Origin: a bacterium
GTDB lineage: Bacteria; Hydrogenedentota; Hydrogenedentia; Hydrogenedentiales; SLHB01
DNA length: 34,230 nt
NCBI GenBank assembly: GCA_024231375.1
Contig: JAAEQP010000672.1
Coordinates: 1-34,230, forward strand
Direction: 5' to 3'
How positions within the stretch are numbered: position 1 is the first letter of the stretch; every line of letters starts with the position of its first letter. The notes beneath the pieces were generated by a model. That model saw only the letters and a program-made list of their open reading frames with translations. It was not told the origin of the DNA and searched no databases. Position numbers and translations under genes: made by a program. Below, piece by piece: positions 24,161 to 34,085 of the stretch.

Positions 24161-24465
24161 ACTCACGGACAGCAGGATGGGCGGACAATAGACCGCTCGC
24201 GATTTTCTTGGACCTACGGACGTGCCGTGTGCGTGAAAACGGACGGGTACGGACCTTGTCATAGTAAGAAAGTTGAATCTGTAGAAGTGTCGGCAAGAAG
24301 TCGGGTCGCCGAAAATGAATCGGCGGCGCAGCGTCAAAGATGACGGATTGCGAGCGAACCATATGAATACGCGTCAGATAACGCGACAAGCGATAGGGCT
24401 CGGTGCCGGGGCGGTTTCGTCCGGGCGCAGGGCCGTACTCTGACGTTTCTGGAAGGCAAGGACTT
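24161..24465 (+). promoter_or_regulatory. 305-bp rpsG-fusA intergenic leader with tandem hairpins
   Basis: No gene is seen here. Two hairpins stand in tandem: GTCGCCGA/TCGGCGGC (24305-24327, loop AAATGAA) and CGTCA/TGACG (24332-24345, loop AAGA). Neither is followed by a T-run. A weak promoter-like pair TTGTCA (24256-24261) with TGTAGA 18 bp later precedes them. The length is unusual for the rpsG-fusA gap, which is short in most str operons, and suggests independent control of fusA. Confidence 0.4.
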
Positions 24466-26565
24466 ATGGCACAGCGACGCTATCCGCTTGACAAGACGCG
24501 CAACACCGGCATCATGGCCCACATCGACGCGGGCAAGACGACCGTGACCGAGCGTATTTTGTATTACTCGGGCCGGTTACACCGGGTCGGCGAGGTTCAC
24601 GAAGGCACCGCCACCATGGACTACATGGTCCAGGAGCGCGAGCGGGGCATCACGATCACCTCGGCTGCCACGGCCTGCGAATGGGACGATCACCGGATCA
24701 ACATCATCGACACGCCCGGGCATGTGGACTTCACGGCGGAAGTCGAACGGAGTCTGCGCGTCCTGGACGGCGCGGTCGCGGTGTTTTGTGCGGTGGCGGG
24801 TGTTCAGCCTCAGTCGGAAACGGTCTGGCACCAGGCGGACAGTTACCGCGTTCCTCGAATCGCCCTGATCAACAAGATGGATCGGGTCGGAGCGGATTTC
24901 GACCGCGCCGTGGATTCGATGCGCGCGCGCCTCGCGGCCAACGCGGTACCGATTCAGCGGCCCATCGGAAGTGAAGAGAACTTCCGCGGCGTCATCGACT
25001 TGGTCGGAATGCGCGTCATCGAATGGACCGGTGAAGGTGTTGATGTCGAGCCGATTGTCGGAGAAATCCCGGATGAACTGCGGGATGAAGCCGAGCACGG
25101 GCGCCACGACTTGCTGGAAGCTGTCGCTGAGGTAGACGAGGCCATCATGGACAAATACGTCCATGAGGAGGACATCTCCGAGGCGGAGTTGAAGGCGGCC
25201 ATTCGACGCGCGGTTGTGAGTAACGCCATGTGCCCCACTCTTTGTGGGACGGCCCTGAAGAACAAGGGGACGCGGCTTCTGCTCGCCGCCATCGTGGACT
25301 ACCTCCCGTCGCCTCTGGACATTGGCACGGTGATGGGAATGGACCCCCGCGACGAGAGCCGGGAGATACCCCGCGAGCCGAGCGACGACGACCCCTTCTC
25401 TGCGCTGGTGTTCAAGGTTGTGACGGACCCCCATGTTGGGCGGCTGAACTTCGTCCGGGTCTACTCGGGTGTTGTGAAGTCGGGCCAGCAGGTGGTCAAC
25501 ACCAGGACCGGCCGCAAGGTACGGCTGGGACGGCTTCTTGAGATGCACGCGGACGAACGCACGGATCTCGAGGAACTGCGCGCGGGCGACATCGGCGCCG
25601 TGATTGGCGCGAAAGACGCCACGACCAGCGACACGCTATGCGACTTGAAGCAGCAGGTGACCTTCATGCCGTTGACGTTCCCGGAGCCGGTGGTCGACGT
25701 GGCCATCGAGCCCAAAACGAAAGCGGACGAAGAGAAGCTGTCGGAGGCCCTCCGCAAACTGAGCGACGAGGACCCGACCTTCCAGGTGCGACAAGACCAG
25801 GAATCGGGCCAGACGATCATCGCGGGCATGGGCGAGCTTCACTTGGAGATCATCACGGATCGCCTGCGCCGAGAGTTCAGGGTGGCCGCGAATGTGGGCA
25901 AGCCGATGGTGGCATACCGCGAGAGCATTCGGGCACGCTGCGAGGCCGAGATTCGGTTCGTCCGTCAGACCGGCGGCCGCGGCCAGTATGCACACGTGGT
26001 GTTGGCCCTGGAGCCTGGCGAACCCGGAACGCATTTTGTCTTCGAGAACCAGTGCGTTGGCGGTTCGGTCCCGAGAGAGTATGTGTCAGCCGTCGAGAAG
26101 GGGGCTGTCCAGGCGCTTGAAAGTGGTGTGGTGGCCGGCTACCCGATGGTCGATGTGAAGATCATCTTGCTGGACGGTTCGGCCCACGAAGTGGATTCGT
26201 CGGACTTGGCCTTTCACACGGCCGGATCGATGGCCGCCAGGGAGGCCGCACCGAAAGGCAGCCCTGCTCTGCAGGAGCCGGTGATGCGAATCGAAGTGGT
26301 TTGCCCGGACGAGTATACGGGCGAGGTCATCAACGACTTCAACGGCCGACGCGGACGAATGGAAGAGATGGAATTGAACGGGAAGGTTCGGAAGGTACAC
26401 GCCTGCGTGCCGCTTGCGGAGATGTTCGGCTATGCGAACGACATCCGCTCGCGTACCCAAGGCAGGGCGTCGCACACAATGGAATTCGACCATTACGAGT
26501 CGGTGCCCCCGAACGTTGCGAACCAGATCCTGGAACGGGCGGGAAGCCTGTTCCGATTCAAATAG
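24466..26565 (+). CDS. fusA: Translation elongation factor G
   Basis: A 699-residue GTPase that drives ribosomal translocation and, with RRF, recycling. Start ATG 24466 has GGAAGGCAAGGA upstream and gives [25 protein letters not shown]; an in-frame ATG at 24403 would add a non-family extension and lacks such a site. G1 AHIDAGKT (18-25), switch [12 protein letters not shown]3 DTPGH and G4 NKMD are intact. Domain IV keeps GGRGQYAHV and the end keeps [16 protein letters not shown] and TQGRA. The usual SMTQGRG-type loop reads SRTQGRA. tuf follows 67 bases later. Confidence 0.98.
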   Translation: MAQRRYPLDKTRNTGIMAHIDAGKTTVTERILYYSGRLHRVGEVHEGTATMDYMVQERERGITITSAATACEWDDHRINIIDTPGHVDFTAEVERSLRVLDGAVAVFCAVAGVQPQSETVWHQADSYRVPRIALINKMDRVGADFDRAVDSMRARLAANAVPIQRPIGSEENFRGVIDLVGMRVIEWTGEGVDVEPIVGEIPDELRDEAEHGRHDLLEAVAEVDEAIMDKYVHEEDISEAELKAAIRRAVVSNAMCPTLCGTALKNKGTRLLLAAIVDYLPSPLDIGTVMGMDPRDESREIPREPSDDDPFSALVFKVVTDPHVGRLNFVRVYSGVVKSGQQVVNTRTGRKVRLGRLLEMHADERTDLEELRAGDIGAVIGAKDATTSDTLCDLKQQVTFMPLTFPEPVVDVAIEPKTKADEEKLSEALRKLSDEDPTFQVRQDQESGQTIIAGMGELHLEIITDRLRREFRVAANVGKPMVAYRESIRARCEAEIRFVRQTGGRGQYAHVVLALEPGEPGTHFVFENQCVGGSVPREYVSAVEKGAVQALESGVVAGYPMVDVKIILLDGSAHEVDSSDLAFHTAGSMAAREAAPKGSPALQEPVMRIEVVCPDEYTGEVINDFNGRRGRMEEMELNGKVRKVHACVPLAEMFGYANDIRSRTQGRASHTMEFDHYESVPPNVANQILERAGSLFRFK

Positions 26566-26632
26566 ATTGGATGCGCGTAACCGCGCACGACAGAACTAAA
26601 ACGCGACTCCATAGCGACTAAAGGAGAGACCG

Positions 26633-27826
<1,194 letters not shown>

Positions 27827-27893
27827 ACGAACATATACATCGGCGGCGTTGCCGTCGGGTTTGGTCCTAGTGACCTTGCGGTTTTTCCAGTGC

Positions 27894-27969
27894 AGGACTG
27901 TGGCTCAATTGGTAGAGCAGCGGCCTCCAAAGCCGAAGGTTGGGGGTTCGAGTCCCTCCAGTCCTGCCA
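27894..27969 (+). tRNA. trpT: tRNA-Trp (anticodon CCA)
   Basis: 76 nt with encoded CCA end. The acceptor AGGACTG pairs with CAGTCCT and the discriminator is G. The D-arm is GCTC...GAGC with GG in the loop. The anticodon loop CTCCAAA places CCA at 27927-27929, and the T-loop is GTTCGAG. The top pair of the anticodon stem is a G-A mismatch (G27-A43); the other four pairs are canonical. A tRNA-Trp between tuf and secE is a classic arrangement in many bacteria. Confidence 0.97.
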
Positions 27970-28000
27970 TTCTTAATAATCGGCATCCTGAGGAAGAACA

Positions 28001-28231
28001 ATGGCCAAGTCGGGTAGTGCGGGAGCGCAAGACAAGAACATCATCGCCCGGGGGAAAGCATTCTTCCAGGAAGTGATGGTCGAGATGAACAAGGTCGCTT
28101 GGCCCAGCAAGAACGATCTGAAGTCCCACACTGTTGTGGTCATGTTCATGCTGTTGGTTATGGCTGGCGTCATCTTTGTGTACGACCAGGTGTTTCTTCG
28201 GGTAGTGAAACTGCTGCTCTTGTTGGGCTAA
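28001..28231 (+). CDS. secE: Preprotein translocase subunit SecE
   Basis: A 76-residue single-helix form. It clamps the two halves of SecY in the SecYEG channel. The amphipathic helix with the family motif EMNKVAWPSKNDL (~29-41) is followed by one transmembrane segment (~44-65, VVVMFMLLVMAGVIFVYDQVF). GAGGAAG precedes ATG 28001. Position between trpT and nusG is the standard one, with a 10-base gap to nusG. Confidence 0.97.
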   Translation: MAKSGSAGAQDKNIIARGKAFFQEVMVEMNKVAWPSKNDLKSHTVVVMFMLLVMAGVIFVYDQVFLRVVKLLLLLG

Positions 28232-28241
28232 GGAGTCAGAC

Positions 28242-29081
28242 GTGGCGGAAGACCACCCTCAAGACGAAATCGAGCAGGAAGCGGAGTCCACTTCGGAAGA
28301 GGTGGAGGCGCCTGTCGCCGATTTGATCGAGGCGGATACCGGCGATAGCCTTCCCGCGGAGTCTGCGGAAAGTGAATCTCCGGAAGCCGTTGCCGACGAG
28401 GCGGACGAAGCGCCTGCCGACGAGGCGGACGACACGCCTGCCGACGAGGCTAGCGAAGATGAGGATGCCGACGAGGCTAGCGAAGATGAGGATGCCGAGG
28501 AATCGGTTCCCGAGATCGGCGCGTTCATCGACGACGGCATCAAGCGCCGCTGGTATGCCATTCACGCCTACTCGGGTCAGGAAGGCAGCGTCAAGAAGAA
28601 CCTCCTGCTCCACGCCGAGCAAGGCGGCCTGAAAGACGTGATCGCCGACGTGCTTGTCCCCATGGAGGAAGTGGCCGAGATTAAGTCGGGCGAGAAGAAG
28701 ATCTCCAAGCGTAAGTTCTTTCCGGGCTATGTGTTGGTGCGGTTGCCCGAACATCCGGAGCGTAACCCGGAGCTGTGGCATCTCATCAAAGAGACGCCCG
28801 GCGTCAGCGGGTTCATCGGATCGCGATCCGTGCCCGTGCCCCTCGATGACGGCGAAGTGCAGGCCATTATCGACGAAATGCGCGGCGAACGCGAACGGCC
28901 GAAGCCGAAGGTCAATTTCGAAGATGGCGAGCGGGTCAAGATTATCGACGGGCCCTTCTCCAACTTCCTTGGTAATATCGACGACATCAACGCCGAACGC
29001 GGAACGTTGAAGGTGATGGTCGAGATCTTTGAACGCCTCACCAGCGTCGAAGTCGAGTTTTGGCAAGTCGAAAAAATGTAG
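28242..29081 (+). CDS. nusG: Transcription antitermination factor NusG with long acidic N-terminal extension
   Basis: A 279-residue elongation factor. E. coli NusG has 181 residues. GTG 28242 follows AAGGAG at 6-bp spacing. Residues 1-100 are strongly acidic (Glu/Asp/Ala/Ser), including tandem units ADEASEDED. The NGN domain then starts at KRRWYAIHAYSGQE and includes FFPGYVLV and TPGVSGFIG. The C-terminal KOW domain has DGERVKIIDGPFSNFLGNID and ends in EVEFWQVEKM. The core binds the RNA polymerase clamp and links it to Rho or S10. The extension is in frame with a good start and is not an annotation artefact: no better start exists just before the NGN domain. Confidence 0.97.
   Translation: MAEDHPQDEIEQEAESTSEEVEAPVADLIEADTGDSLPAESAESESPEAVADEADEAPADEADDTPADEASEDEDADEASEDEDAEESVPEIGAFIDDGIKRRWYAIHAYSGQEGSVKKNLLLHAEQGGLKDVIADVLVPMEEVAEIKSGEKKISKRKFFPGYVLVRLPEHPERNPELWHLIKETPGVSGFIGSRSVPVPLDDGEVQAIIDEMRGERERPKPKVNFEDGERVKIIDGPFSNFLGNIDDINAERGTLKVMVEIFERLTSVEVEFWQVEKM
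28401..28493 (+). repeat. Tandem repeats inside the nusG N-terminal region
   Basis: Two perfect 27-bp units (28440-28466 and 28467-28493), each encoding ADEASEDED, follow two near-identical 24-bp units (28401-28424 and 28425-28448) encoding ADEAPADE and ADDTPADE. Both unit lengths are multiples of three, so copy number can change without breaking the reading frame. Confidence 0.9.
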
Positions 29082-29105
29082 GCAAACAGGACGGAGCATC
29101 CTCCG

Positions 29106-29597
29106 ATGGCGAAAGCAGGACGAAAAAAGAACATTACGGCCCAGATCAAGTTGCAGTGCCCCGGTGGGCAAGCGACTCCGGCCCCCCCCGTTGGACCCGC
29201 ACTCGGTCAGCACGGCGTCCAGATCATGGACTTCTGCAAGCAGTTCAACGAGCGCACAAAAGACTCGGGCGGCTTGCTGATCCCGGTTGTGATCTCGGTG
29301 TACGAAGACCGGTCATTCAGCTTCATCACCAAGAGCCCGCCCGCGGCCGTGCTCATCAAGCGCGCAGCCAAGCTGGCCAAGGCTTCCGGCGAACCCAACA
29401 AGGTGAAGGTGGGCAATGTTACCACCGCCCAGTTGGCCGAGATCGCCCAGATGAAGGAAAAAGATCTGAATGCCGCGGATCTCGATGCGGCCGTCCGCAT
29501 GATGGCCGGCACCGCCAGAAGCATGGGCATCACGGTCGACGAGATCATGAGCGTCACGGCAGACGAGAGCACGGATACCTCGGTCGACGAGGGGTAA
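29106..29597 (+). CDS. rplK: 50S ribosomal protein L11
   Basis: 163 residues against about 142 in E. coli. It binds the GTPase-associated 23S rRNA region. The Pro-rich N-terminal domain ([19 protein letters not shown]) that contacts thiostrepton and RelA-sensing factors is intact, and the C-terminal RNA-binding domain carries [23 protein letters not shown] split by normal family spacing, then [10 protein letters not shown]. The extra length is mainly an acidic Ser/Thr/Asp tail (~150-163). CGGAG lies upstream of the ATG. No L1-type operator is visible before rplK, where E. coli has it. Confidence 0.98.
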   Translation: MAKAGRKKNITAQIKLQCPGGQATPAPPVGPALGQHGVQIMDFCKQFNERTKDSGGLLIPVVISVYEDRSFSFITKSPPAAVLIKRAAKLAKASGEPNKVKVGNVTTAQLAEIAQMKEKDLNAADLDAAVRMMAGTARSMGITVDEIMSVTADESTDTSVDEG

Positions 29598-29625
29598 CCT
29601 TCGACCGCATCCCAAGTGTTTCCCC

Positions 29626-29664
29626 AGGCGTCGGCCGTCTCGTGAAGGTCGGCGCCTTTGTTTC
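29626..29664 (+). terminator. Terminator-like hairpin between rplK and rplA
   Basis: AGGCGTCGGCC (29626-29636) pairs with GGTCGGCGCCT (29647-29657) over 11 bp with two G-U pairs and a 10-nt loop, followed by TTGTTTC. It would reduce transcription from rplK into rplA, or form the upper part of the rplA leader. The T-tract is short and interrupted, so strength is uncertain. Confidence 0.5.
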
Positions 29665-29680
29665 GGACGAATAGAACGGA

Positions 29681-29708
29681 GTGGGAGGGCGGAAGCCCGT
29701 TTGACCAC
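29681..29708 (+). promoter_or_regulatory. Putative ribosomal protein L1 autoregulatory site in the rplA leader
   Basis: GTGG (29681-29684) pairs with CCAC (29705-29708), and GGGC pairs with GCCC around a GGAA tetraloop, leaving an asymmetric internal loop (GA on one side, GTTTGA on the other). The GTGGGAGG...CCAC layout resembles helices 76-77 of 23S rRNA, where L1 binds. It lies directly before the AGGAG site and the ATG of rplA, so bound L1 would block translation of its own gene. Confidence 0.6.
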
Positions 29709-29722
29709 AGGAGAATCTCACC

Positions 29723-30439
29723 ATGCCTAGACTCGGAAAACGCACCACGGCCAATCAGGCCAAAGCCCAAGAACGCCCCGTTTACACGCTGACTGAGGCC
29801 GTGACTGCGCTCAAAGACTGCGCTCCCGCCAAGTTTGACGAGACCATCGAACTCGCCTTCTTCCTCGGCGTCGATCCCCGTCACGCCGATCAGATGGTCC
29901 GTGGTTCCGTGTCCCTGCCCCACGGTACGGGTAAATCGGTGCGCGTCATCGTATTCTGTAAGCAGGCCGAGCAGCAGGAAGCCGCCACGGCCGCGGGCGC
30001 TGAAGAAGTCGGCGCCGACGAACTCGTCGCGAAAGTCCAGGGCGGCTGGACCGACTTCGACGTCGCCGTCGCAGCACCCGACATGATGGGCCAAGTCGGC
30101 AAACTCGGCCGCGTCCTCGGGCCGCGCGGGCTTATGCCCAGCCCCAAAGCCGGCACCGTCACGCCGAAAGTCGGCGACGCCGTTGGCGAGATCAAGAAGG
30201 GTAAGATCGACTACCGCGTAGACAAGAACGCCAACATCCACGTACCCGTTGGCAAGGTGTCGTTTACCACTGAGCAGATTATCGAGAATGCCGCATCCGT
30301 GATCGAATCCGTCGTTCACGGACGGCCTTCCGCCTGCAAAGGAACCTATCTGAAGAGTTGCGCCGTCAGTAGCACCATGGGCCCGGGATTCCGTATGGAT
30401 CCTGGCGCTTTGATGGCTGAATTCCGGGGCCGTGGCTAG
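29723..30439 (+). CDS. rplA: 50S ribosomal protein L1
   Basis: 238 residues, normal length. It forms the mobile L1 stalk that moves deacylated tRNA and is a known translational repressor of its own mRNA. The family block GKLGRVLGPRGLMPSPKAGTVT is present, split here only by normal spacing, with the N-terminal FDETIELAFFLGVDPRHADQMVRG and the C-terminal YLKSCAVSSTMGPGFRMD. AGGAG precedes ATG 29723. In most bacteria rplJ-rplL follow; here metK does, 52 bases downstream. Confidence 0.99.
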   Translation: MPRLGKRTTANQAKAQERPVYTLTEAVTALKDCAPAKFDETIELAFFLGVDPRHADQMVRGSVSLPHGTGKSVRVIVFCKQAEQQEAATAAGAEEVGADELVAKVQGGWTDFDVAVAAPDMMGQVGKLGRVLGPRGLMPSPKAGTVTPKVGDAVGEIKKGKIDYRVDKNANIHVPVGKVSFTTEQIIENAASVIESVVHGRPSACKGTYLKSCAVSSTMGPGFRMDPGALMAEFRGRG

Positions 30440-30491
30440 AACGCGCTTCTGACCTTGGATGGTATCGCACGAGCGAGAGGAGACAACTACG

Positions 30492-31658
30492 ATGAGTCAG
30501 AGCAAGGGGGTGCTTTTCACCTCTGAATCCGTCACCGCCGGGCATCCGGACAAGGTCTCGGATCACGTTTCCGACGCAGTTCTCGACGCCATGATCGAGC
30601 AGGATCCCATGAGCCGGGTCGCCTGTGAGACCCTCGTCACCACCGGCATGTGCGTGGTGGCGGGCGAGATCACGTCCAAGGCCGTCGTCGATGTGCCAGC
30701 CGTCGTGCGCAAGGCCATCATCGACATCGGATACGTCGGAGGCGACTCCGGCTTCGATGGCCACACCTGTGCCGTCATGATCGCTCTCGATAAGCAATCC
30801 CCCGACATCTCCATGGGCGTCACCGTCACTTCCGACCGCGAGCAAGGCGCCGGCGACCAAGGCATGATGTTCGGGTACGCCTGCAACGAAACCCCCGAGT
30901 TGATGCCCGCGCCTATCGCCATCGCCCACAAACTCGGGCTCCAACTCCAGAAACTCCGCATCGACGGCACCCTTCCCTGGCTCCAGCCTGACGGGAAATC
31001 CCAGGTCACCGTCGAGTACGTGGATGACAAACCCGTACGCATCGACACGGTCGTTATCTCCAACCAGCACTCCCCCGACGTCACCCAGGAAGTAATCCAA
31101 AAAGAGGTCGTCGAGAAGGTTTGTGCGCCCGTTCTTCCCCAGAACCTCATCCAGGGCGAGGTCATCTACCACGTCAATCCGACCGGCCGCTTCGTGGTCG
31201 GCGGTCCCGTGGGCGACTGCGGCCTTACCGGACGCAAGATCATTGTCGACACCTACGGCGGCATGGGCCGCCACGGCGGCGGCGCCTTCAGCGGAAAGGA
31301 CCCGTCCAAAGTCGACCGGTCCGCGGCGTACATGTCCCGCTACATCGCCAAGAACGTGGTAGCCGCGGGCATCGCCGAGCGCTGCGAAGTGCAACTCGCC
31401 TACGCCATCGGCGTTGCGCAGCCCGTTTCCGTCAACGCCACAACCTTCGGCACCGGCAAGATCGACGACGAGGTGCTGGCCGGTATCCTCAAAGACCACT
31501 TCGACTGCCGCCCGGCGTCGATCATTGAAACGCTCGACCTCCGGAAGCCCATCTTCAGGAAGACCGCCGGCTACGGCCACTTCGGTCGGGAAGACCAGGG
31601 ATTCCGTTGGGAAGAAACCGACCAGGCGGATGCCCTTCGGCAGAAGGCGGGCCTCTAG
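30492..31658 (+). CDS. metK: S-adenosylmethionine synthetase
   Basis: 388 residues. It makes S-adenosylmethionine from methionine and ATP. The start at 30492 has GAGGAGA upstream and gives [21 protein letters not shown]; an in-frame ATG at 30459 lacks a comparable site. Family motifs: [13 protein letters not shown], the ATP/Mg loop [12 protein letters not shown], the glycine-rich [15 protein letters not shown] and the C-terminal YGHFGRED. It follows rplA by 52 bases on the same strand, an unusual neighbour, and is closed by a strong terminator. No SAM riboswitch fold is visible in the 52-base gap. Confidence 0.98.
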   Translation: MSQSKGVLFTSESVTAGHPDKVSDHVSDAVLDAMIEQDPMSRVACETLVTTGMCVVAGEITSKAVVDVPAVVRKAIIDIGYVGGDSGFDGHTCAVMIALDKQSPDISMGVTVTSDREQGAGDQGMMFGYACNETPELMPAPIAIAHKLGLQLQKLRIDGTLPWLQPDGKSQVTVEYVDDKPVRIDTVVISNQHSPDVTQEVIQKEVVEKVCAPVLPQNLIQGEVIYHVNPTGRFVVGGPVGDCGLTGRKIIVDTYGGMGRHGGGAFSGKDPSKVDRSAAYMSRYIAKNVVAAGIAERCEVQLAYAIGVAQPVSVNATTFGTGKIDDEVLAGILKDHFDCRPASIIETLDLRKPIFRKTAGYGHFGREDQGFRWEETDQADALRQKAGL

Positions 31659-31692
31659 GCCGCGCCTGAGTTCGAAACATAGCGTTGATTGT

Positions 31693-31729
31693 CGCGGGGC
31701 ACACCGTCGGGTGTGCCCCGCGTTCTTTT
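31693..31729 (+). terminator. Rho-independent terminator after metK
   Basis: A perfect 13-bp GC-rich stem (CGCGGGGCACACC with its reverse complement, GTCG loop) spanning 31693-31722 and followed by TTCTTTT. It ends the long rpoB-to-metK array. Confidence 0.93.
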
Positions 31730-31770
31730 GCCGACGATGGAATTCTGCAGCAACAGGGGGGGCTCGGCCA

Positions 31771-31923
31771 ATGAAGGTACAGGATTTCGCCTACCAAGTC
31801 GCCACGCGAACGATCGAACTTCTCGAGGGAACCCAGCACTACAAGATTCCGGAGGATATACGGAAAGACGTGACCGCCAAGGTCATGGCCGAAATTGACG
31901 ACCTGCTTCGGAAGGCCCAGTAG
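31771..31923 (+). CDS. Uncharacterised 50-residue protein
   Basis: ATG 31771 lies 8-9 bases after a GGGGGG purine run. The product is a small, soluble, probably all-helical protein (MKVQDFAYQVATRTIELLEG, then HYKIPEDIRKDVTAKVMAEI) with heptad-like spacing of hydrophobic residues. Amino-acid composition is balanced, unlike the Arg/Pro/Ser-rich shadow frames of this GC-rich DNA, which supports real coding. It sits alone between the metK terminator and the sulfatase gene. Function is unknown. Confidence 0.6.
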   Translation: MKVQDFAYQVATRTIELLEGTQHYKIPEDIRKDVTAKVMAEIDDLLRKAQ

Positions 31924-32016
31924 AGTTCCGGACCCCAGTCACAGGTCCTTCGACTTCCTCGCGGCGCAGGTGTGCCTCCAGCGTCGCGTCCTGCCGTCCC
32001 AACCAGGAGACCCCGC

Positions 32017-33963
32017 ATGATGACACGTCGCGACTTCCTACGAAGCGCGGGAGGCGCCGCCGCTGGCGCCCTTGCCACGAACTGTGCTACCGCCGGCCCT
32101 GCCAAGCGCGGCACGCAACCCAACATCCTATGGATCACGTGCGAGGACATCAGTCCCCACTTCGGATGCTACGGCGACGATCAGGCCCACACTCCCAACA
32201 TCGATGCCCTCGCCGCCCAAGGACTCCGCTACACCAACGCCTATGGCGCCCATGGCGTATGTGCGCCCTGCCGGTCCAGCATCATCACCGGCATGTATCC
32301 GTCGACCCTCGGCACGAACCATATGCGGTGCAACAATCCGCCTCCCGCGCATGTCCGGTGCTACCCCGAGTACCTTCGCGAAGCCGGCTACTACTGCTCC
32401 AACAACAAGAAGACCGACTACCAATTCAGTGCGCCTCCCTCCGCGTGGGACGAATGCAGCACCAAGGCCCATTTCAAGAACCGTGCGCCGGGCCAGCCCT
32501 TCTTCGCGATCTTCAACTTCACCATTACCCATGAATCCAAGATCGGCACACCGGCGGAGAAGATGGAGGGGGCCATGGCCGGACTTCCCAAGGGCGACCG
32601 CCACGATCCCGCAAAGGCCCAGCTTCCACCCTACTACCCCGACACCCCCATCGTGCGCAAGCACTGGGCCCACTACTTTGACCTCGTCACCATCATGGAC
32701 CAGCAGGCGGGCGCCGTCTTGCGTGACCTCGAAGAGAGCGGTCTCGCCGACGACACCATTGTCTTCTTCTACAGCGACCATGGCGTCGGCCTGCCCCGTG
32801 CCAAGCGCTGGCTCTACGACTCCGGTACCCACGTGCCCCTCGTTATCCGCTGGCCCGGCACACTCAAACCCGGAACCACCGACGACCGGCTCGTCAGCTT
32901 TCTGGACTTCCCGGCCACCGCCCTGTCGCTCGCCGGAGTGCCCGTCCCCGACTACATGCACGGCAGAGCCTTTCTCGGAAGCCAGGCGCAGCCCCCACGC
33001 GAATACGTGTTCGGTGCGCGCGACCGCGTCGATGAACGGTACGACATCATCCGAGCCGTGCGCGACAAACGGTTCAAGTACCTGCGCAACTACGAACCCT
33101 ACAAGCCCTACGACCAATACATCACCTATTGCGAAGGGTGGCCCGTCCTCCAGGAAATGCGCCGCATCTATAACGCGGGCGAATCAACCGAGGCGCAAGC
33201 GTCGTTCTTCACCGACGCGAAGCCCGTCGAAGAACTCTACGACACCAGAACGGACCCTCACGAACTCCGGAACCTTGCCGCCGATCCGAAGCATCAAGCC
33301 GACCTCGAACGTCTTCGCGCGGCCCACGTCGATTGGATGCTGCGCACCGAGGACCTGGCCTTTGTGCCCGAGACCGAACTGGCGGCTTGGCTCAAACGTC
33401 GGGGTCCCGCCAAGTACGACCAGCCGATCCCGACCTACAACGCCCTTGGCGCCGCCGGTTCAGCCGTCTACCAGGGCCGCGCCATCAACGACTGGGTCGC
33501 CGACCTTAACGACGCCAACGTCTTCCTCCGCATGCGTGCCACCAAGATCCTCGGGGAAGCCGGTCCCGCCACCGCGCCTGTCCTCACCGCCGCCCTGGAC
33601 GACCCGGAAACCTGCGTCGCCTACTGGGCGGCCGTCGGGTTGGGGCAACTGGGCGCGTCGAGCGATCCGGTTCTCAACGCCCTGCGCAAGACCCTGGCCG
33701 TGGCCAACTGGACCCGCCGCCTGGGGGCGGCGCGTGCGCTCTGCACCTTGGGGCACGAGACCGACGCCCTGCCCACACTGCTCGAGGGCCTCAAGAACGA
33801 CGACAGCATGGTCCGCCTGGCCGCCGTTCTCATCATCGACGATCTCGGCCCTGCCGCCGCCCGTCCCGCCGAGGCCGGGCTGCGTAGCGTGCTCGACGAT
33901 AATCTGAAATACGTCGTACGTGTTGCGGACCACACCCTCGCCACGCTCAAACAAGCGACGTAG
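32017..33963 (+). CDS. Tat-exported type I sulfatase with C-terminal HEAT-like repeats
   Basis: A 648-residue sulfatase. ATG 32017 follows AGGAGA and gives a twin-arginine signal (MMTRRDFLRSAGGAAAGALA). The catalytic domain starts with NILWITCEDISPHFGCYGDD and carries the formylglycine motif CAPCR (Cys82), where the fourth position is Cys instead of the more usual Ser. FYSDHGVGLPRAK and the closing ELYDTRTDPHELRNLAAD complete it. From about residue 490, roughly 150 residues form HEAT/PBS-like helical repeats (ANVFLRMRATKILGEAG, CVAYWAAVGLGQLG, TRRLGAARALCTLG, SMVRLAAVLIIDDLG). Such fusions are known in sulfatase-rich PVC-type genomes. Sulfated carbohydrate is the likely substrate class. Confidence 0.94.
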   Translation: MMTRRDFLRSAGGAAAGALATNCATAGPAKRGTQPNILWITCEDISPHFGCYGDDQAHTPNIDALAAQGLRYTNAYGAHGVCAPCRSSIITGMYPSTLGTNHMRCNNPPPAHVRCYPEYLREAGYYCSNNKKTDYQFSAPPSAWDECSTKAHFKNRAPGQPFFAIFNFTITHESKIGTPAEKMEGAMAGLPKGDRHDPAKAQLPPYYPDTPIVRKHWAHYFDLVTIMDQQAGAVLRDLEESGLADDTIVFFYSDHGVGLPRAKRWLYDSGTHVPLVIRWPGTLKPGTTDDRLVSFLDFPATALSLAGVPVPDYMHGRAFLGSQAQPPREYVFGARDRVDERYDIIRAVRDKRFKYLRNYEPYKPYDQYITYCEGWPVLQEMRRIYNAGESTEAQASFFTDAKPVEELYDTRTDPHELRNLAADPKHQADLERLRAAHVDWMLRTEDLAFVPETELAAWLKRRGPAKYDQPIPTYNALGAAGSAVYQGRAINDWVADLNDANVFLRMRATKILGEAGPATAPVLTAALDDPETCVAYWAAVGLGQLGASSDPVLNALRKTLAVANWTRRLGAARALCTLGHETDALPTLLEGLKNDDSMVRLAAVLIIDDLGPAAARPAEAGLRSVLDDNLKYVVRVADHTLATLKQAT

Positions 33964-34002
33964 TCTTACCGGGCGGCCGGTCACCGGTCGCCCGGTAAGA
34001 CT
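33962..34002 (+). terminator. Long hairpin at the end of the sulfatase gene
   Basis: AGTCTTACCGGGCG (33962-33975) and CGCCCGGTAAGACT (33989-34002) are perfect reverse complements, and the inner GCCGG/CCGGT extends the stem to about 19 bp with a 3-nt loop. It begins inside the TAG stop codon. Only a weak T-rich stretch (CCACTTCTATGT) follows, so it may act as a terminator or as an mRNA 3'-end stabiliser. Confidence 0.6.
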
Positions 34003-34085
34003 CCACTTCTATGTCATCCCTGACATGGTCGGGGTGTCTGGGGCGTGGTGCGACGTTCGCGCTGAAACGAACCTCGAAAACAGAA

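Noticed and set aside
30440..30491. SAM riboswitch before metK
   Set aside because: The rplA-metK gap is only 52 bases and contains no SAM aptamer-like helices; metK appears to be read from the upstream operon.
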